In this document: piece by piece, positions 24,666 to 37,332 of the stretch
Layout: each line of letters begins with the position of its first letter
How positions within the stretch are numbered: position 1 is the first letter of the stretch
Assembly (NCBI GenBank): GCA_947683425.1
Contig: CANTUQ010000101.1
Coordinates: 28,109,001 to 28,173,000, forward strand
Reading direction: 5' to 3'
DNA length: 64,000 bases
From: Excoecaria cochinchinensis
Taxonomy: Eukaryota; Streptophyta; Magnoliopsida; Malpighiales; Euphorbiaceae
Program-made: the position numbers and the translations under genes
Notes under the pieces: model-generated
Seen by the model: the letters and a program-made list of their open reading frames with translations, nothing else
What the model was told of the DNA's origin: nothing
Databases searched by the model: none

Positions 24666-24890
24666 CACGTGGCATTGTATAATGATTGGAGCTGCATAGG
24701 AAGTGACCACGTGTAACCCTATTAGTACCTCCACACCAGCAATCACGCGAATAATTCCTCCTCGCTGTGGTAGTTTTTAAAAATCCTTCCAGAAACTTCT
24801 GAGGAACTCCTGGCTAGAATTCAACGAAGCATCTAGCGGCCAGCATTAAGACACGTGTACTACCGTACCCACGTCAGAATCCTACGTGGC
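24666..24890 (+). promoter_or_regulatory. G-box/ABRE cluster upstream of the RCC1-family gene
   Basis: Three CACGTG G-boxes (24666-24671, 24708-24713, 24852-24857) and two more ACGT cores (24871-24874, and ACGTGGC at 24884-24890) lie 170-390 bp before the start codon. CACGTGGC and TACGTGGC are ABRE-like. Such sites bind bZIP factors (ABF, HY5) and bHLH factors (PIF). Regulation by ABA, cold or light is therefore plausible but inferred. Confidence 0.65.
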
Positions 24891-25057
24891 ACTCCCATTC
24901 CCCTGAAAATGATACGCCCTCTTTTTATTGCTTCACTTTCCAATTTTGTAACTCCACCAAACTCCAAGCACACAGCACAACATTAACGCAAAGTCACAAA
25001 ATTTACTAATTTTCTTTTCCTTTCCTTTCTTTTCTTTTCCTTTCTGTTCCGTTAGAC

Positions 25058-28000
25058 ATGAATGGAGAGGGAAAGGGGGAAGAGGAGATAGTCAAATTGG
25101 AGGAAATGGTGAAGGATAAGTTACTCTTCATGTGGGGATATCTTCCCGGAGCCTTGCCTCAAAGGTCGCCGATTTTGTCGCCGGTCGTTGTTCGTCCCGA
25201 TGGGTACACGTGGAAGGAAGTTTGTGGCGGCGGCTGTGGTTTCGCCATGGCTATATCTGGTATTTCCCCTGTTTTATCAGTTTTTATGTCATTTTCTAGA
25301 TTTCGATTTGTTGATTTATTTGTTTTAAGATTTTTTTCCTGCTTTGTTGGTTTTTACTCCCTAGATTTGGGAAATGTGATTGTTTATTTGATGCTAAGGA
25401 TTCTTTTCACCTTCCCCACTTCACATTGATTTTACTGTTTGGTTGCCGTGAAAACGTGGGAAATGAATGGAAAGTAAGATTTTGAGAATATTTCTTATTT
25501 TGGGATTTGGTAACGGATTCTCAGCCGACATGAGCTAAAGTTGTGATATTAGATACAGTCAAAAGGCGTTTGCTTTGTTGGATTCTAATTAGTCATACAC
25601 AATTAGTTGTTTTTCCTTAAAGTCGAAATCGTTATGATTTAGTTATTTGAAATTGAATTTTAGTTGGACTGGAAGCCGGCGGCGCAACGGTATGCACTAA
25701 AACTGTCTTCTTGCTGCATCTTTTCAATTGTTTTCTACTTTGTTGTCATTGCCACAAACCTCCTAACTGGGGTTTTGTTTTAGCCATAGCATTATGGGCA
25801 TCAATGAATTTTTTCTTTCTTGCTTTCTTCAATGCTTAATTAAACTATATTATTTCTTTTTCTGTCATTTTTCTTTTCCTTCATTTTGAAAATATAAATG
25901 TTTTTTTCTCTTGCTTCTTCTTCAATCAGAGTCCGGAAAGCTCATTACATGGGGTTCAACAGATGATCTAGGTCAAAGCTATGTGACATCAGGGAAGCAT
26001 GGGGTAGTGTGGCACTACATAAGACTCAACTTCACTTTATACTCGTATGCAATTGGGCTTCTTATAGAACTGACTTGCATTTTTCTTTTTGTTTCTGTTC
26101 AAAGGAAATTCCTATGCCGTTCCCTCTCCCAACTGAAGTTCCCATTGTAAGAGCTGCAGCCGGTTGGGCACATTGTGTTGCAGCTACAGGTATTGCTGAT
26201 TTCTTAATATATATGTAAGAGCATAGATTCTTTTTTTTTTTTTCTCATTTAATTGATTCCCATCTTAGAAATCATTCCATAGAGACTGGTGCACTGAGCT
26301 CATCCTGATTTCTTAAGCGCAGATAGTGGTGAAGTTTATACATGGGGTTGGAAAGAATGTGTTCCCTCTGGGAAGGTCTTTGGAGATCCATCACTATTGG
26401 TGAGCTTGGAAAAGGATGTGTCAGAGAAACAGAATCCATTTTTAACAGAGCAAGGTAATTTCATTTTGGTTAGTATTTAAACATTTTGAACCGGTTAAGG
26501 CATTGGCTAATGCATGAATGCTGACATTTGCAGTGAGCCCTCGCTCTCAAGGCTCAAGATCTAGTGGTGGAAATGATAGCAGAGGAGGAGGAGATGAAAA
26601 TACTAAACGGAGGAAAATATCATCCGCAAAACAAATGGCTGAAAGCTCATCTTCTGGTGATGAGACACTCTCAGCATTGCCATGTCTAGTAACATTGAAT
26701 CCAGGAGTGAGGATTGTTTCTGTTGCTGCTGGTGGTCGCCACACTTTAGCATTGTCAGGTAGGTTGCACTAGGAAAGCCTTTTGAGAGCTTTTTGTTTGC
26801 AGTCTTCCTTTCTTCCTTCCTCCATTTTTTTGGTCCTCCATGAAATTTATTCCATTTGAAGGTCGAAGCTATTGAAAATATTCTATATGAAGGAAGACAC
26901 TTGATGTATCCTAATTTTACCAAAGTTTCAGATTTAGGACAGGTGTGGGGTTGGGGCTATGGAGGTGAAGGGCAACTTGGTTTGGGCTCTCGGATACGCA
27001 TGGTGTCTTCTCCTCATCCTGTGCCATGTATCGACTCTTCTTATGGAAAAGAGAGATCTGGAGCAATTTCTCGAGGAGGCATGACTTCAGAAGGGCATGG
27101 TTTTAGAGTTCCTGGAAGTTATGTAAAAGGGATTGCTTGCGGAGGACGACATAGTGCAGTAATCACGGGTATGTTCCTAATGAAAATCTACTTTGTTAGA
27201 CAGAAGAAACATGCACCTCTTTTGTTTACTTGTATTCATGAGTATAACAAGACAGTTAGGATTGAGCATCATAGAGTTTAATGTCTTAGTATGGCAACCT
27301 GAGTTCAGGACCAGTTATAGTATGTGGGTAAATTGGAATATGTCTTAATTGTACTTGTTTTTCTTTCTTTTTCTTTCTTTATGAATCTGTGCATTTAATT
27401 TCTTCATGAATGTTCTTGCATGAACAGATGCTGGAGCACTTCTTACATTTGGTTGGGGGCTTTACGGACAGGTACTTTAAGTAGTGAACTTTTTGCCTGG
27501 CTGAAGTTTCTTCCGCTGACCAGTTGCATTTGTGCATTTGAGGAAGTTCTTATTCTTGTTTCTGTTTAACATAATACAGAGTGCTCGTCCTTGTTATCTT
27601 TCAACAAATTACTTGCTTACATGTTTCATCCACTTTGATGAATCCTCATTCCACATATGATTGTCAACCTTGATTCTGTCTCTGTAATATCATTATCATT
27701 AAATTGTATTCACAGAAGCATCATTATTTAGTTAGTTGCCTTTTGTTTGTCTGTGGCCAGTTGTTGAAATGCAACAGATCCTCAAGAATCACTTCACACT
27801 TAAAAACTTGGTCTCCATTCTGAATTTGTCAAAGACTGCATATTTTGGCTACTAACGAAGTTTAACTATGGTTAGCATGCTGCCTGAATTCTTGACCTTT
27901 TCGATGTGAACTTCTAATGGTGTGCACGTCCTTTAAGATAGCATTTTCAGGGGATACCAAAAAATAATGAAGTTGTAGTCATGGATTGTTGTTACATTTG

Positions 28001-31000
28001 AAAAGTGTCTAAACAATTTAAGCATGTCCTTCATATGCTGCTGTCCAAATGCTCAAATATGGGGTCTTTTCCATTTGTCAATATCATGGTCTGAGAACTT
28101 CAATTAATGTTTTCTTATGAGCCAAGTAACAATGCAAACTTCATCATCCATGAGGTTTTTTTTTGTTAGTTTCCTTTGACCTTCTTTATAGCCTTCAAAT
28201 CCTGTTTGTTGAGAGAGGGAGAATTTCTGAACAGATCAATTAAGCCTAACTATCTCCCTCCATTAAATAATACTGTAGTTTTATTAGTGGCTGTCTTGGA
28301 TAAATTATCTTTCATCTAGAAGGCTCTACTTATGCATGTTTGCTAAAATGCTGTCACAGGGAAGTTTGCTTGCTTAAATATGTGGGATGGATCTTGAGTC
28401 AATCGTAAAGCTAGGCAATAGTAGAAACTCAAGAACACAGCTTAGACTGACTTTTGGTTGCTGAAGTTTACAACTGTTTGAGGCACTGAAAAGTGAAGAA
28501 GAGTGTACTAGTTACAAGTTTACAATTAATTTCCTTACCATTACGTTTACACCTAGGACTGGACATCACACAATCCAATAAATAAGAGTTATGAAGTATG
28601 TGTAGACTCAAAATGATTCCAAGGACATAGTTCTAGATCTCTAACTTGAAGGATTTTCTTTTCTTAAACTAATAAGAATAATAAGCAAATAACGACAAAG
28701 ACTTAAAAAAAGGAAGACCATAAAGATAACCTGTACAGCCTGGTAGATTAAACAATATATCTCGAAGTATCAAATAACTTAGTACTTGCTAGAACCTAAA
28801 TATCCAAAGTAAACATGACTGTTGGACTCTAGCAAGACAGTACATAAAATGTGCAGTAGAACCCAAATAACCTTGATATGAATCCTGGAAATACTTGTAT
28901 GTTTCCTTAGCATCAAAACTTCACCTCTCTTGAGCTTCTCGTTTTCTGCATGAAAAAAAGCAGTTGAAGAACCTTGAATATGAAGAAAGAGATTCGTCTC
29001 TTAAGTGATTGATGCTGGCGTATCTATAATCTCTGAATGGTGCAACTAATTCAATTCACAATTGCCTGTTTTAGTGTTGGGATCATTCACTTCTTTTGCA
29101 AATTGATTGTCAGATTAATCGGTGATATCTCTGGGATTCAGTAATTAAGCTTCCTACCGCAGATTTTGTTGAAGCTTCATTCTTTTCCATTAGCTATTGC
29201 AAATATTTCAATCTTTATATCCTACAATGGCACTGTTTGGACTTTCTGAAATTGACGATTGTTCAGGGTCAATATGTAGGTAAGTAGATAATGGTGGAGA
29301 ATAAGGCACTGTAGATGTTGAAGATGAGGTTCATCTAACAAGGGATCATCTACTTACTCTATACCTCTGAAACTGCTAAATGCTTTTTAGTTTCTTGTGA
29401 ATAATTTCATTGTTGCATTTATATGTCTGTCATGGAATAAGTAATGACGTTAATCTTGTTATTGCATTGTTTTGTCAAGTGTGGACAAGGAAGTACAGAT
29501 GATGAGCTGAGTCCAATCTGTGTATCTTCATTGCTGGGCATACGGATAGAGGGTTTTGCTGCGGGCTTGTGGCACACTGTTTGTGTTTCTGCTGATGGTG
29601 ATGTCTATGCTTTTGGTGGGAATCAGTTTGGACAGTTGGGAACTGGCAGTGATCAAGCAGAGGTACAAATATACCTCTCCCAATTTTATTCCTTTTAAGA
29701 CGGTGAATGAACATGTCATTTTGAGGGATGGCATGCTTATGCATACATAATATCTTTGAAGGAAGAATGCAGCCAGTTCAACCACAAAATTGTGAAACGA
29801 GATTGTTCTTTTCTTACAATACGTTTTCAACTTTGGCTTCCACTCAGACATTCTGAGAGAGGATGAGCTTTCTTTTTCTTTTTCTTTTTTTTTTTTTTTT
29901 TTTGGCAATAAGTTGGAAAGCTTTGAACCTTCAACAATTTTTTGCTTTTTCCATTCATAAGTTCTGATTTCGTGAGACTTTTGCCACAGCCCGTAAATGA
30001 ATTCATGAATTCTATTATGGAAGTTTGAGCAGTTAACATTTGACAATTATCACCGAAAAAATACATCTAAGAACTTTTTTTTTTTTAATTTCTTAATCAG
30101 ACTACTCCCAGGCTCTTGGATGCTCCAGGTTTGGAAGATATACATGCAAAAGTTGTCTCTTGTGGGGCACGTCATACTGCTGTAATCACAGGTATATAAG
30201 TAAAGCAAGCTAGGCTGTTTAATAGGCTCTAATTGCTATAGATTTTGTTATTCTTTTTTTTTTAAGCTACCCAAACTTAGATCCATTGAATTTGTGGCCA
30301 ATCTTATATCAAATAAAATAGTTGCTGGACATGTCATTCATTAAGTTAGGGATTTTTTACCATCTCTGATGCGGTTCTTAGAATTTCTCATTTTAAGGGA
30401 TTTTAGGTGATAAGGGATTTTGAAAAATCCGTGTATTTTGTTTCATTTTTGCACAATGAAAGAATGGATTTCAAGCACATCAATGAATTCTTCACATTGG
30501 CTAAACCAACAAACATGTTATTTTAACACAGAGTTCGCTTTTGTCCTTGTCTTATAATAATTTGATGTTCATTTGTTCTATGGATTTTGTTTATGTGCAT
30601 TTGGTTACATTTTGTGAAGGTTGTTTATTGTACCCACCAATGCAATTAAACTTTCGCACATTTGAGCTTTTGATTTTAGCACTCCTGTAAATTCGATATC
30701 TAACTTCTGCTTTTATTTCTTGAAGAGGAGGGGAAAGTCTTTTGCTGGGGTTGGAACAAGTATGGCCAGGTAATTATGCTGAATAGTTACTTTCCGATTT
30801 GAGGGGACTCTGGATTGCTTTTGGATTATATTCATTTTTCATACCAAGCTAGATAAATAGCTATTAGTCTGCATGATGGAGCAGTGAAAAGTTGCTTTTT
30901 ACTTGCCATAAACTTGTAGAAAATTCAAATTTGTTGACCTGTAAAATCTGTGTAACAGCTTGGATTGGGGGACGTGATTGATCGCAACATTCCTTCTCCA

Positions 31001-31081
31001 GTAATTGTAGAGGGTTGTGTCCCTAAAAATGTAGCATGTGGATGGTGGCATACCCTACTTTTGGCTGAATCGCCTGCTTGA
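25058..31081 (+). CDS. RCC1-family beta-propeller protein, UVR8/TCF1-like fold (11 exons)
   Basis: Exons are 25058-25259, 25930-26003, 26105-26189, 26323-26454, 26534-26758, 26932-27168, 27428-27471, 29480-29662, 30101-30191, 30726-30769 and 30959-31081. They total 1440 nt, giving 479 residues with consistent phases. Seven RCC1 blades can be seen, for example SGKLITWGSTDDLGQ, LGQVWGWGYGGEGQLGLG, DGDVYAFGGNQFGQLGTG and EGKVFCWGWNKYGQLGLG. A Ser/Gly-rich insert between blades 3 and 4 (about residues 165-215) carries the basic stretch TKRRK, a possible nuclear signal. UVR8 has GWRHT in three consecutive blades, and its tryptophans sense UV-B. Here those loops read GGRHT, GGRHS, GLWHT, GARHT and GWWHT, so a photoreceptor role is unlikely. 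A chromatin or signalling scaffold role is the family expectation. Intron 7 is about 2 kb. Confidence 0.9.
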
Positions 31082-31959
31082 CCAGCTGACTTGTGGTAGC
31101 CATGGCACAGTTTTGTTAGGTTAGTTCTTCCAATTGATATGTCATTTTATCAGTTTGTACATACAGTAGCCGGAATTCATATATTCATTTGCATATGCTT
31201 CTTGTCATTCTTCCAGGGTTCAGGTCTCCTTTGTTTTTTTTTTTCTTTTCAGTAGTGTTAATGAAAGCGATGTATTGCTTTTAAGATGTACTACATAATG
31301 TAGGTTTATTGTGTATATTTTAGTTTTAACAGAAATGGAAAATTGAGGTAATAGTCAGTTGCAGCTTGGCAAGGCTAGTTTAATTCAGAATTCTGCTTTG
31401 AAATTACTAACTCTATTGTGCTGTGGTTTACCAAGCTAGTTTATGAAATATATTGATTTCTGACCTCTGTTTTCTAAAGCCTTGCCCGCATAGTTGTTGG
31501 TCCTTTGGTTCCTGGAAAAGCTTTTGCTTGTGTTAATTATTCAATATGCGAAATCTGAATCAGAGACAAGAACATTTTTTGCTTCTACTTAACATCATTG
31601 CTCAGTCAATAAAGGATGATGCTATTTAAAGAACCACAATACAAGTTCTAGGTCGATGACTTCCGTATTATAGAGCTTCATCATAACTTTAAGCGATCTC
31701 AAACCTGGATGGGAAAAAAATGCAGAACAAGATTCACAAGGTAAATGAAGCAACAGGAGGCGCGCAGATGGAAAGCTCTAAGAAAACGGAAACCACTTGA
31801 AATCTGTGCCTCAAGAAGAAACAACCATCAGGAATTGTGTCTGGATCACTTAATCAACTGTGTCAAAAAATAGGATTTAGAACAATGATCAGTAGTTTAT
31901 ATTTCTATTAGTGCAGTTAATACCAGTTCTGTTCAAGAAATGCTCACCAAAAAAAGTCC
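31082..31959. other. Intergenic region after the RCC1 gene
   Basis: It holds the RCC1 3' UTR and about 500 bp of unrecognised DNA before the LRR end of NLR-1. I see no gene in it. Confidence 0.55.
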
Positions 31960-33855
31960 CTATCCTCCTACTCCGTCCGTGACTCTAATCCTCCTTTCAA
32001 ATTCTGCTGGCATGGCAACCAGTTTCAGATCAATCAGCGTATTAACATACTTCAATCCATCTGGAATCATCTTTAATTTCTTCAAATTATCTAGGACTAG
32101 AGTCTTTAGAAACGGTATCTCACCTTCCTCCACTATCCGTTCTTCTAAATTATCCAAATATGCAAGATGAAGAATCTCAAGTTTAGGAAACTGATGAGCA
32201 GAACATACCATTTCAACTCCCTCATATGATCTTTTGCCAAGTCGTAGAATCCTTAGATTAGGCAGCTTCTCTAAAACACCCATTGGATCTTGCTTAAATC
32301 CACTACTTGTCAGTTCCAGCTTGGCAAGGCTTGCAGGTAGGAGTCTCAGGTTATTCCGATTTTCATCTTCTGCTATGCCTCCTCCTATTGACAATTTGGT
32401 AAGAATATGACAAGCAGAAAGTGGTTCCAGATTTGGAAATGATCCAGTTTCTGATATCAATATTAAGGAACGAAGATTGCCTTAATGAAAGATGGGAGAC
32501 TTGAGAAGTACTTCAATTTCATGTCTTCTCTCAAATTTTATTTTTAGATCTCGAAGATTGCTCAACTTGAGCAACGCATCTTTACTAATAAGATTCTTAG
32601 CTTAGTCTCCAGCTGTTTTAATGTGTCCAAGCGAAGTGTCTTTTGATCAGAATGATCTACTAGCAAATGTCTCAACCTTTCTAATTTCCACAATACATCA
32701 TGTATTCTTACTCTCATTACGACATTCCGAATATCAAGTGTGTATAAACTCTTCATGTTGCCTATGGATTTTGGTAATGTTATTGATGTTGCCCTCGATT
32801 TTCGACTGTATCGCCCCACATGCAATTTAATACCCCTCAATCCAAGATATCTCAAGTGAATCAGCTGGCCGATTTCCTGAGGCATGTAGCCGTCAAATAG
32901 CTGTGCATCTTGAAGGTTCAACACTCTAAGCAATTTGAAATGACGTGTTACCTCCAGCAATAACATATGACAACCCGTCCAGGGTGTGAGAAGAGAACGA
33001 ATACGCATATCTAGTGCTCGAAGAGTTAATTGAGAATCACTGAACCTGAACTGGAAAAAAGCACCGGCTCTAGGTGAGTTAACATTGTCAATGGCTTCAA
33101 GAAAACTGAACTTGAAAAAAGCAGCGGCTCTGCGTGAGTTGGTATCTGCAAGGCGGCCTCCAACTTTTCTTCACTGGCTTTTGAGACGCACATGCCTCGC
33201 ATAAGATCATGCATACGACATTTTTTTTATGCCATAGCCAGTGTGGTCTCTTGCACTCACTTGAACCATGCTTCTAGTCACAAGCTCTTCCAGATATTCT
33301 TCACCTATATCTTCCATTGTCTCGTTCTTATTTCCTTGGGTTGGTTGTGCAATAAATCCTTCAGCTATCCACATCCTAATTAATCTTTTCTTGTGAAACT
33401 CTGAATCCTCTGGGAATTGAGAAAGATAGAGGAAGCATTGTTTTAGCTGATATGGCAAATCATGGTAGCTCAAAGCTAATAACCACTCCACTCCTGCGTA
33501 TTAATTCCGTTTTTGCAGCTTCATGAATTGGGCATTAATATCTCTTTGGATCTTCTCCCACTCTGTTAGTGACTTATTAGCCAACAAGCCTCCGAGAACA
33601 GCAATTGCTAGAGGTAGTCCTTCCAATTTTCTCACCATCTCCTTCCCTATCTCCTCAAATTGAGGGGTATAACTTTGTTCGGCCACAATGTCTCGGCGAA
33701 ATGTTTTCTTTCTGAGAAGTTCCCACCCTTGAATTGTCAAAAATGGCGGTTCCATTGGGGAGCTCCATGGATCAGCATACAAAGCGACATCTTTTATGCG
33801 GGTAGTGAATAAAACTTTGCTTCCTTTCTTCCCATTAGGAAAAACACGTTTTAGA
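31960..33855 (-). pseudogene. NLR-1, 3' half: end of NB-ARC plus LRR of a CC-NB-ARC-LRR gene
   Basis: This is the continuation of the gene whose 5' half is at 40154-41180. On the minus strand it resumes with RNBS-B (GSKVLFTTR), then GLPLAIAVLGGLL, RNBS-D (QLKQCFLYLSQFPED) and MHD (CRMHDLMRG), then LRRs. Breaks seen: an in-frame TAA at 33501-33503; a frameshift at an eight-T run (33221-33228); a small internal duplication with a frameshift around 33040-33140; a frameshift near 32580; and a stop near 32480. The last open part (32460-31960) is a run of LRRs ending in DGVGG. The organisation resembles RPP8/RPP13-type CNLs. The breaks mean no full-length receptor could be made even without the inserted element. 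Confidence 0.88.
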
Positions 33856-34968
33856 TGTAGGTCCTAAAGACACTCAAGAGGGGGGTGAATTGGGTGTCTC
33901 GAAATTTTCTGGCTGATTTTCTAATGGAACAGATTTGACAAATTAAAATTCAGAATATAAAAACAGAGTAGAAAAGATGTCAGAAAAGCTTGCACACAGA
34001 ATTTATAGTGGTTCGGCCAACATGCCTACATCCACTCCCCAAGATTCACTACTTGAGCCTTTCTTCAATCTTAACTCTTTTAAAGGTAAGAGTAAAAGCC
34101 AATATACAATCCTAAATTTGTATATCTACCCACAATCTTTTTCCCAAAGTAAAAGATTAAAACACTTACTAGAAAATTCTTTCTTTAGGTTTCTAGCCAA
34201 CCTAACTCACAATTTTTATCAAGATAATTTCCTCACACTGAAATTACAACAAAAGCTATAACCAAATTGAGGAGAATATATAAAGAATGAAGTGCCAAAG
34301 ATATGGAAAGTGAAATAAAAGATTTAAGCTTTTCTCTTAAGAGGTAGAAATTCTTTCCAAGCTTTTTCTAACCTTCTAATGGGTAAAACATCATGTATTT
34401 ATACTCCCAAAATTGTTTTGAGAAGTTTAAATCATAAACTAGCCGTTTATGGCTGTTGGAGGTCAAAACAGACAAGTTAAATTTCAACTAGCCGTTATTT
34501 TGTCTTTTTGTGCGATTCTGAGTTTTGCCCAGAATTCTGATACGATCAGAAATTCAGTTAGAAATTGGTAGATAGAAATTCATTTAGAAATTCCTTTAGA
34601 AAACTGAGACACGAAAATTCATTTTCTAAAGAGCCATTTTCTGACGAAAAACAGTTTTAATCAAAAGTTCATTTCTGACTTAAAGCATTTTTATGCAAAT
34701 TTTAAAACCAAAATGTGTATGCATGAGTGAGAATATTTTGCCTCAATTTGATCTTACAAATTAATAATCTAATTCCTATCAAACTAAGACATCTCACCAA
34801 TTACATCTTGAATCCATACTTGATAAAACTTGATCTCCATAAATGTTGTATTGCATCAGACAAACTCATAGAAAAGTTCCTGTAGAGATATGATTAGAAA
34901 AGAATTCTTAATAGAGTTTATTTAAGGTTTGATAATCATCAAAATTAGAGTGTGACTTTAGGCCAACA
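33856..34968 (-). repeat. 3' LTR of the Sirevirus element
   Basis: This LTR of 1113 bp begins TGTAGGTC and ends GGCCAACA on the plus strand. It matches 39029-40153 across its length. It lacks an 11-12 bp duplication in the CTAGCCGTT tract that the other LTR carries. Confidence 0.95.
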
Positions 34969-34996
34969 ATCTCCCCCTTTTTGATGATGACAAAAC
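34969..34996 (-). other. Polypurine tract with Sirevirus signature
   Basis: On the minus strand the sequence reads GTCATCATCAAAAAGGGGGAGAT directly before the 3' LTR. This is where plus-strand DNA synthesis would be primed. Related tracts recur near 35258-35285 and 35725-35750. Confidence 0.85.
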
Positions 34997-36784
34997 CTTA
35001 ATAAACTCCAATTAGAAGTCTATCTAGGTTAGTCTAAAAAAAAAGCTCCACCTGAATATGTGCATGAGGGTAAATATAAAAACTTATATATCCCCTGTTC
35101 AAAAATATAAATATATTAACAGTTCAAGCTTATAACCAAGCTATAAACAACAATTTTAACAGTTCAAGATTATAACCATTCAAACCAATAATTCATCCAT
35201 AAAAGTTTCTCAACAAAATATATCCAACATATCCAATAAGCAGATTAACCTATTTCTCCCCCTTTTTGTCATTAATCAAAAAGAGAGAGCCTGCACCATA
35301 AACAAAAACAGTCCACAAGCAATAAGCAGTTCAAGGAAAACCCAAAAATAATCACAGAGATCCAATCAATATCCAATAAAATTTCACTATCATTTCTGCA
35401 TAAAACACATCAAGTAATCCCAACATATCACATATCACATACTTTCAATATTGCAATTTGTCCTCAAATAAAATTCAATTTAATCGAATCAGCTCATTTT
35501 TAATCACAATAACAGCTCAACATGTCCAAATTTTTTTTTTCAATAAAAAATCAATTCATATATATCAGCTCTACAAATATATCATGTATATTTAACCAAT
35601 AAGCAAACAAGAATCAACAATTTTATTCCAATTTTTCAATTTTTGATCAACAATTTGATTTTTAACAAAAATCAATCAACAGAACGACAAGTCAACACAA
35701 CCAATTCAATCAACAAATTCAACCTTTTTCTTCCCCTGTTTATCATCAGCAAAATAAAAGAGAAAAACAACCAATTTATCACAATAATATTCAATTAAAA
35801 AATATTTTCAAAGCAAATCCAACAATAAAAATATTTTTCAAGTCACTGAGATATAATAAAAAATACCTGAAGATAGTAGATTCAAAGAGACTTAAATTTT
35901 CTTTTCCCAAATTGAACGATGAAGATAATTTCGGTGATATTGCCCAAACACTCATAAAATGATTTTACCAAATTAGAGTAAAATTACATTACCTGAATGT
36001 GCCAACAGCGATTTTCTTCCTTCGAATTCCATCCATAAAATTAATTTCACAATTGATTCGCTTAATCGATGATTTTCGGAAATATGACAAATATAATTTT
36101 GGGTGTTGGTTTCAATTTGGGTTTGATTGTGATTTTCACGGGTTGTATTGCTTGGATTTGGGTTTGAAAAAGATGGGTTGTGAACAAAATTACCATATTT
36201 TTGTATTGAATCTTGAATTTGGGCAAATGGGTAAGAAGGAAATTTGTTTTACAATGTGAGAAAGAAAGTGACGGGAGGATGGAGATGAAGAATTAAACCC
36301 ACTTTCAAATAAAATATTAAAGTGGAAGAGTGTAAAACAAGTTTGGCATTAAATGAAAAGACTTTGGAAAAGACAAAAATCAAAAAGTAAATACCATTTT
36401 CCAAGGAGATAACCATTGACTTTAAGTTCAAAAAATTAAATTGATTCCATTCTTTTGATAACCTCACAAGATAAATTCAAAGAACTGAATTTTTGTTTTC
36501 AGGAAGAAGATCAAACGAATTTTAATTAAATATATATATATAATTTTTTTAAATAAAGAATAAAATGACTATTTTTTCTTTAATAAAAAATATGAGCTTT
36601 TTATAATTGAACACGAAAGAGAAAGTCACATTTAACATATTTTTAATATTTAAAACCAGTAGAATAACAAAAAAAAAATTATATCACGCATTTCCATACT
36701 GATTTCAAAATTAACCAGCAGATTTCTTATCAGAATTTCGTTAGAAAACGTACCTCAACAGAATTTTAAATTTCTGATGTACCC

Positions 36785-37300
36785 ATTCCTAATTTTCTTC
36801 TTAATTGACAAAATCTGTCTTCCTTGAGAGGCTTTGAGAATATATCAGTTATTTGATTTTCGGTAGAGACAAATTCTAACAGAATATCTCCTCTTTGCAC
36901 ATGATTTATATCAATTTTCATCCTTGACATTCCTCTCACTAAATCCTCTTCCTTTTTTTTTTTTTTATCAGCTTCTCAATCACGTGAAAACTTGCATGCC
37001 CCAATTTTCTGTGCCATAAAATATTCAAATCTTATTTTGAGATCAAACATTTAGCTTCACTTTTCTTGATGTCTTCTAGGCTTACTAAATAAATATTTCC
37101 TTATCTCTGTCCCTTTAAAACAGATTTTTATTTTTCAACATCTTCAACTCTACAATGATCCACTTCAAAAATTACTCTTCTCTTTTTGTCACACAATTAA
37201 CTGATGCTTAATAAATTATACTTCAGACCAATTTGAAAAACTTGGTGCTGTCCCACGTCATATGCCTGGAGCATCCACTGTCCATATACAATTTTTCTGT
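36785..37300 (-). pseudogene. Collapsed pol of the Sirevirus element: protease, pre-integrase and RNase H tail
   Basis: On the minus strand a protease-like MDSGCSRHMT lies near 37240-37290 and a zinc-binding pre-integrase motif WHRKLGHASFH near 36970-37020. The sequence then jumps, at a poly-T tract around 36950-36967, to an RNase H tail ending ITDIFSKPLKEDRF (about 36785-36950). The integrase core and the whole reverse transcriptase are absent. Several frameshifts are present. Confidence 0.8.
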
Positions 37301-37332
37301 TTTGGTGCTCCTTAGGCAGACCTACAATAAAA

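Noticed and set aside
29475..30066. ORFs antisense to RCC1 exon 8 and its following intron
   Set aside because: They are shadows of the RCC1 exon and a poly-T tract encoding poly-Lys.
25058..31081. Naming the RCC1 gene UVR8
   Set aside because: The three consecutive GWRHT tryptophan loops required for UV-B sensing are not present.
35999..36259. Possible env-like ORF of the Sirevirus
   Set aside because: It is on the plus strand, opposite to the element's coding strand, and shows no membrane or coiled-coil pattern of an env-like protein.
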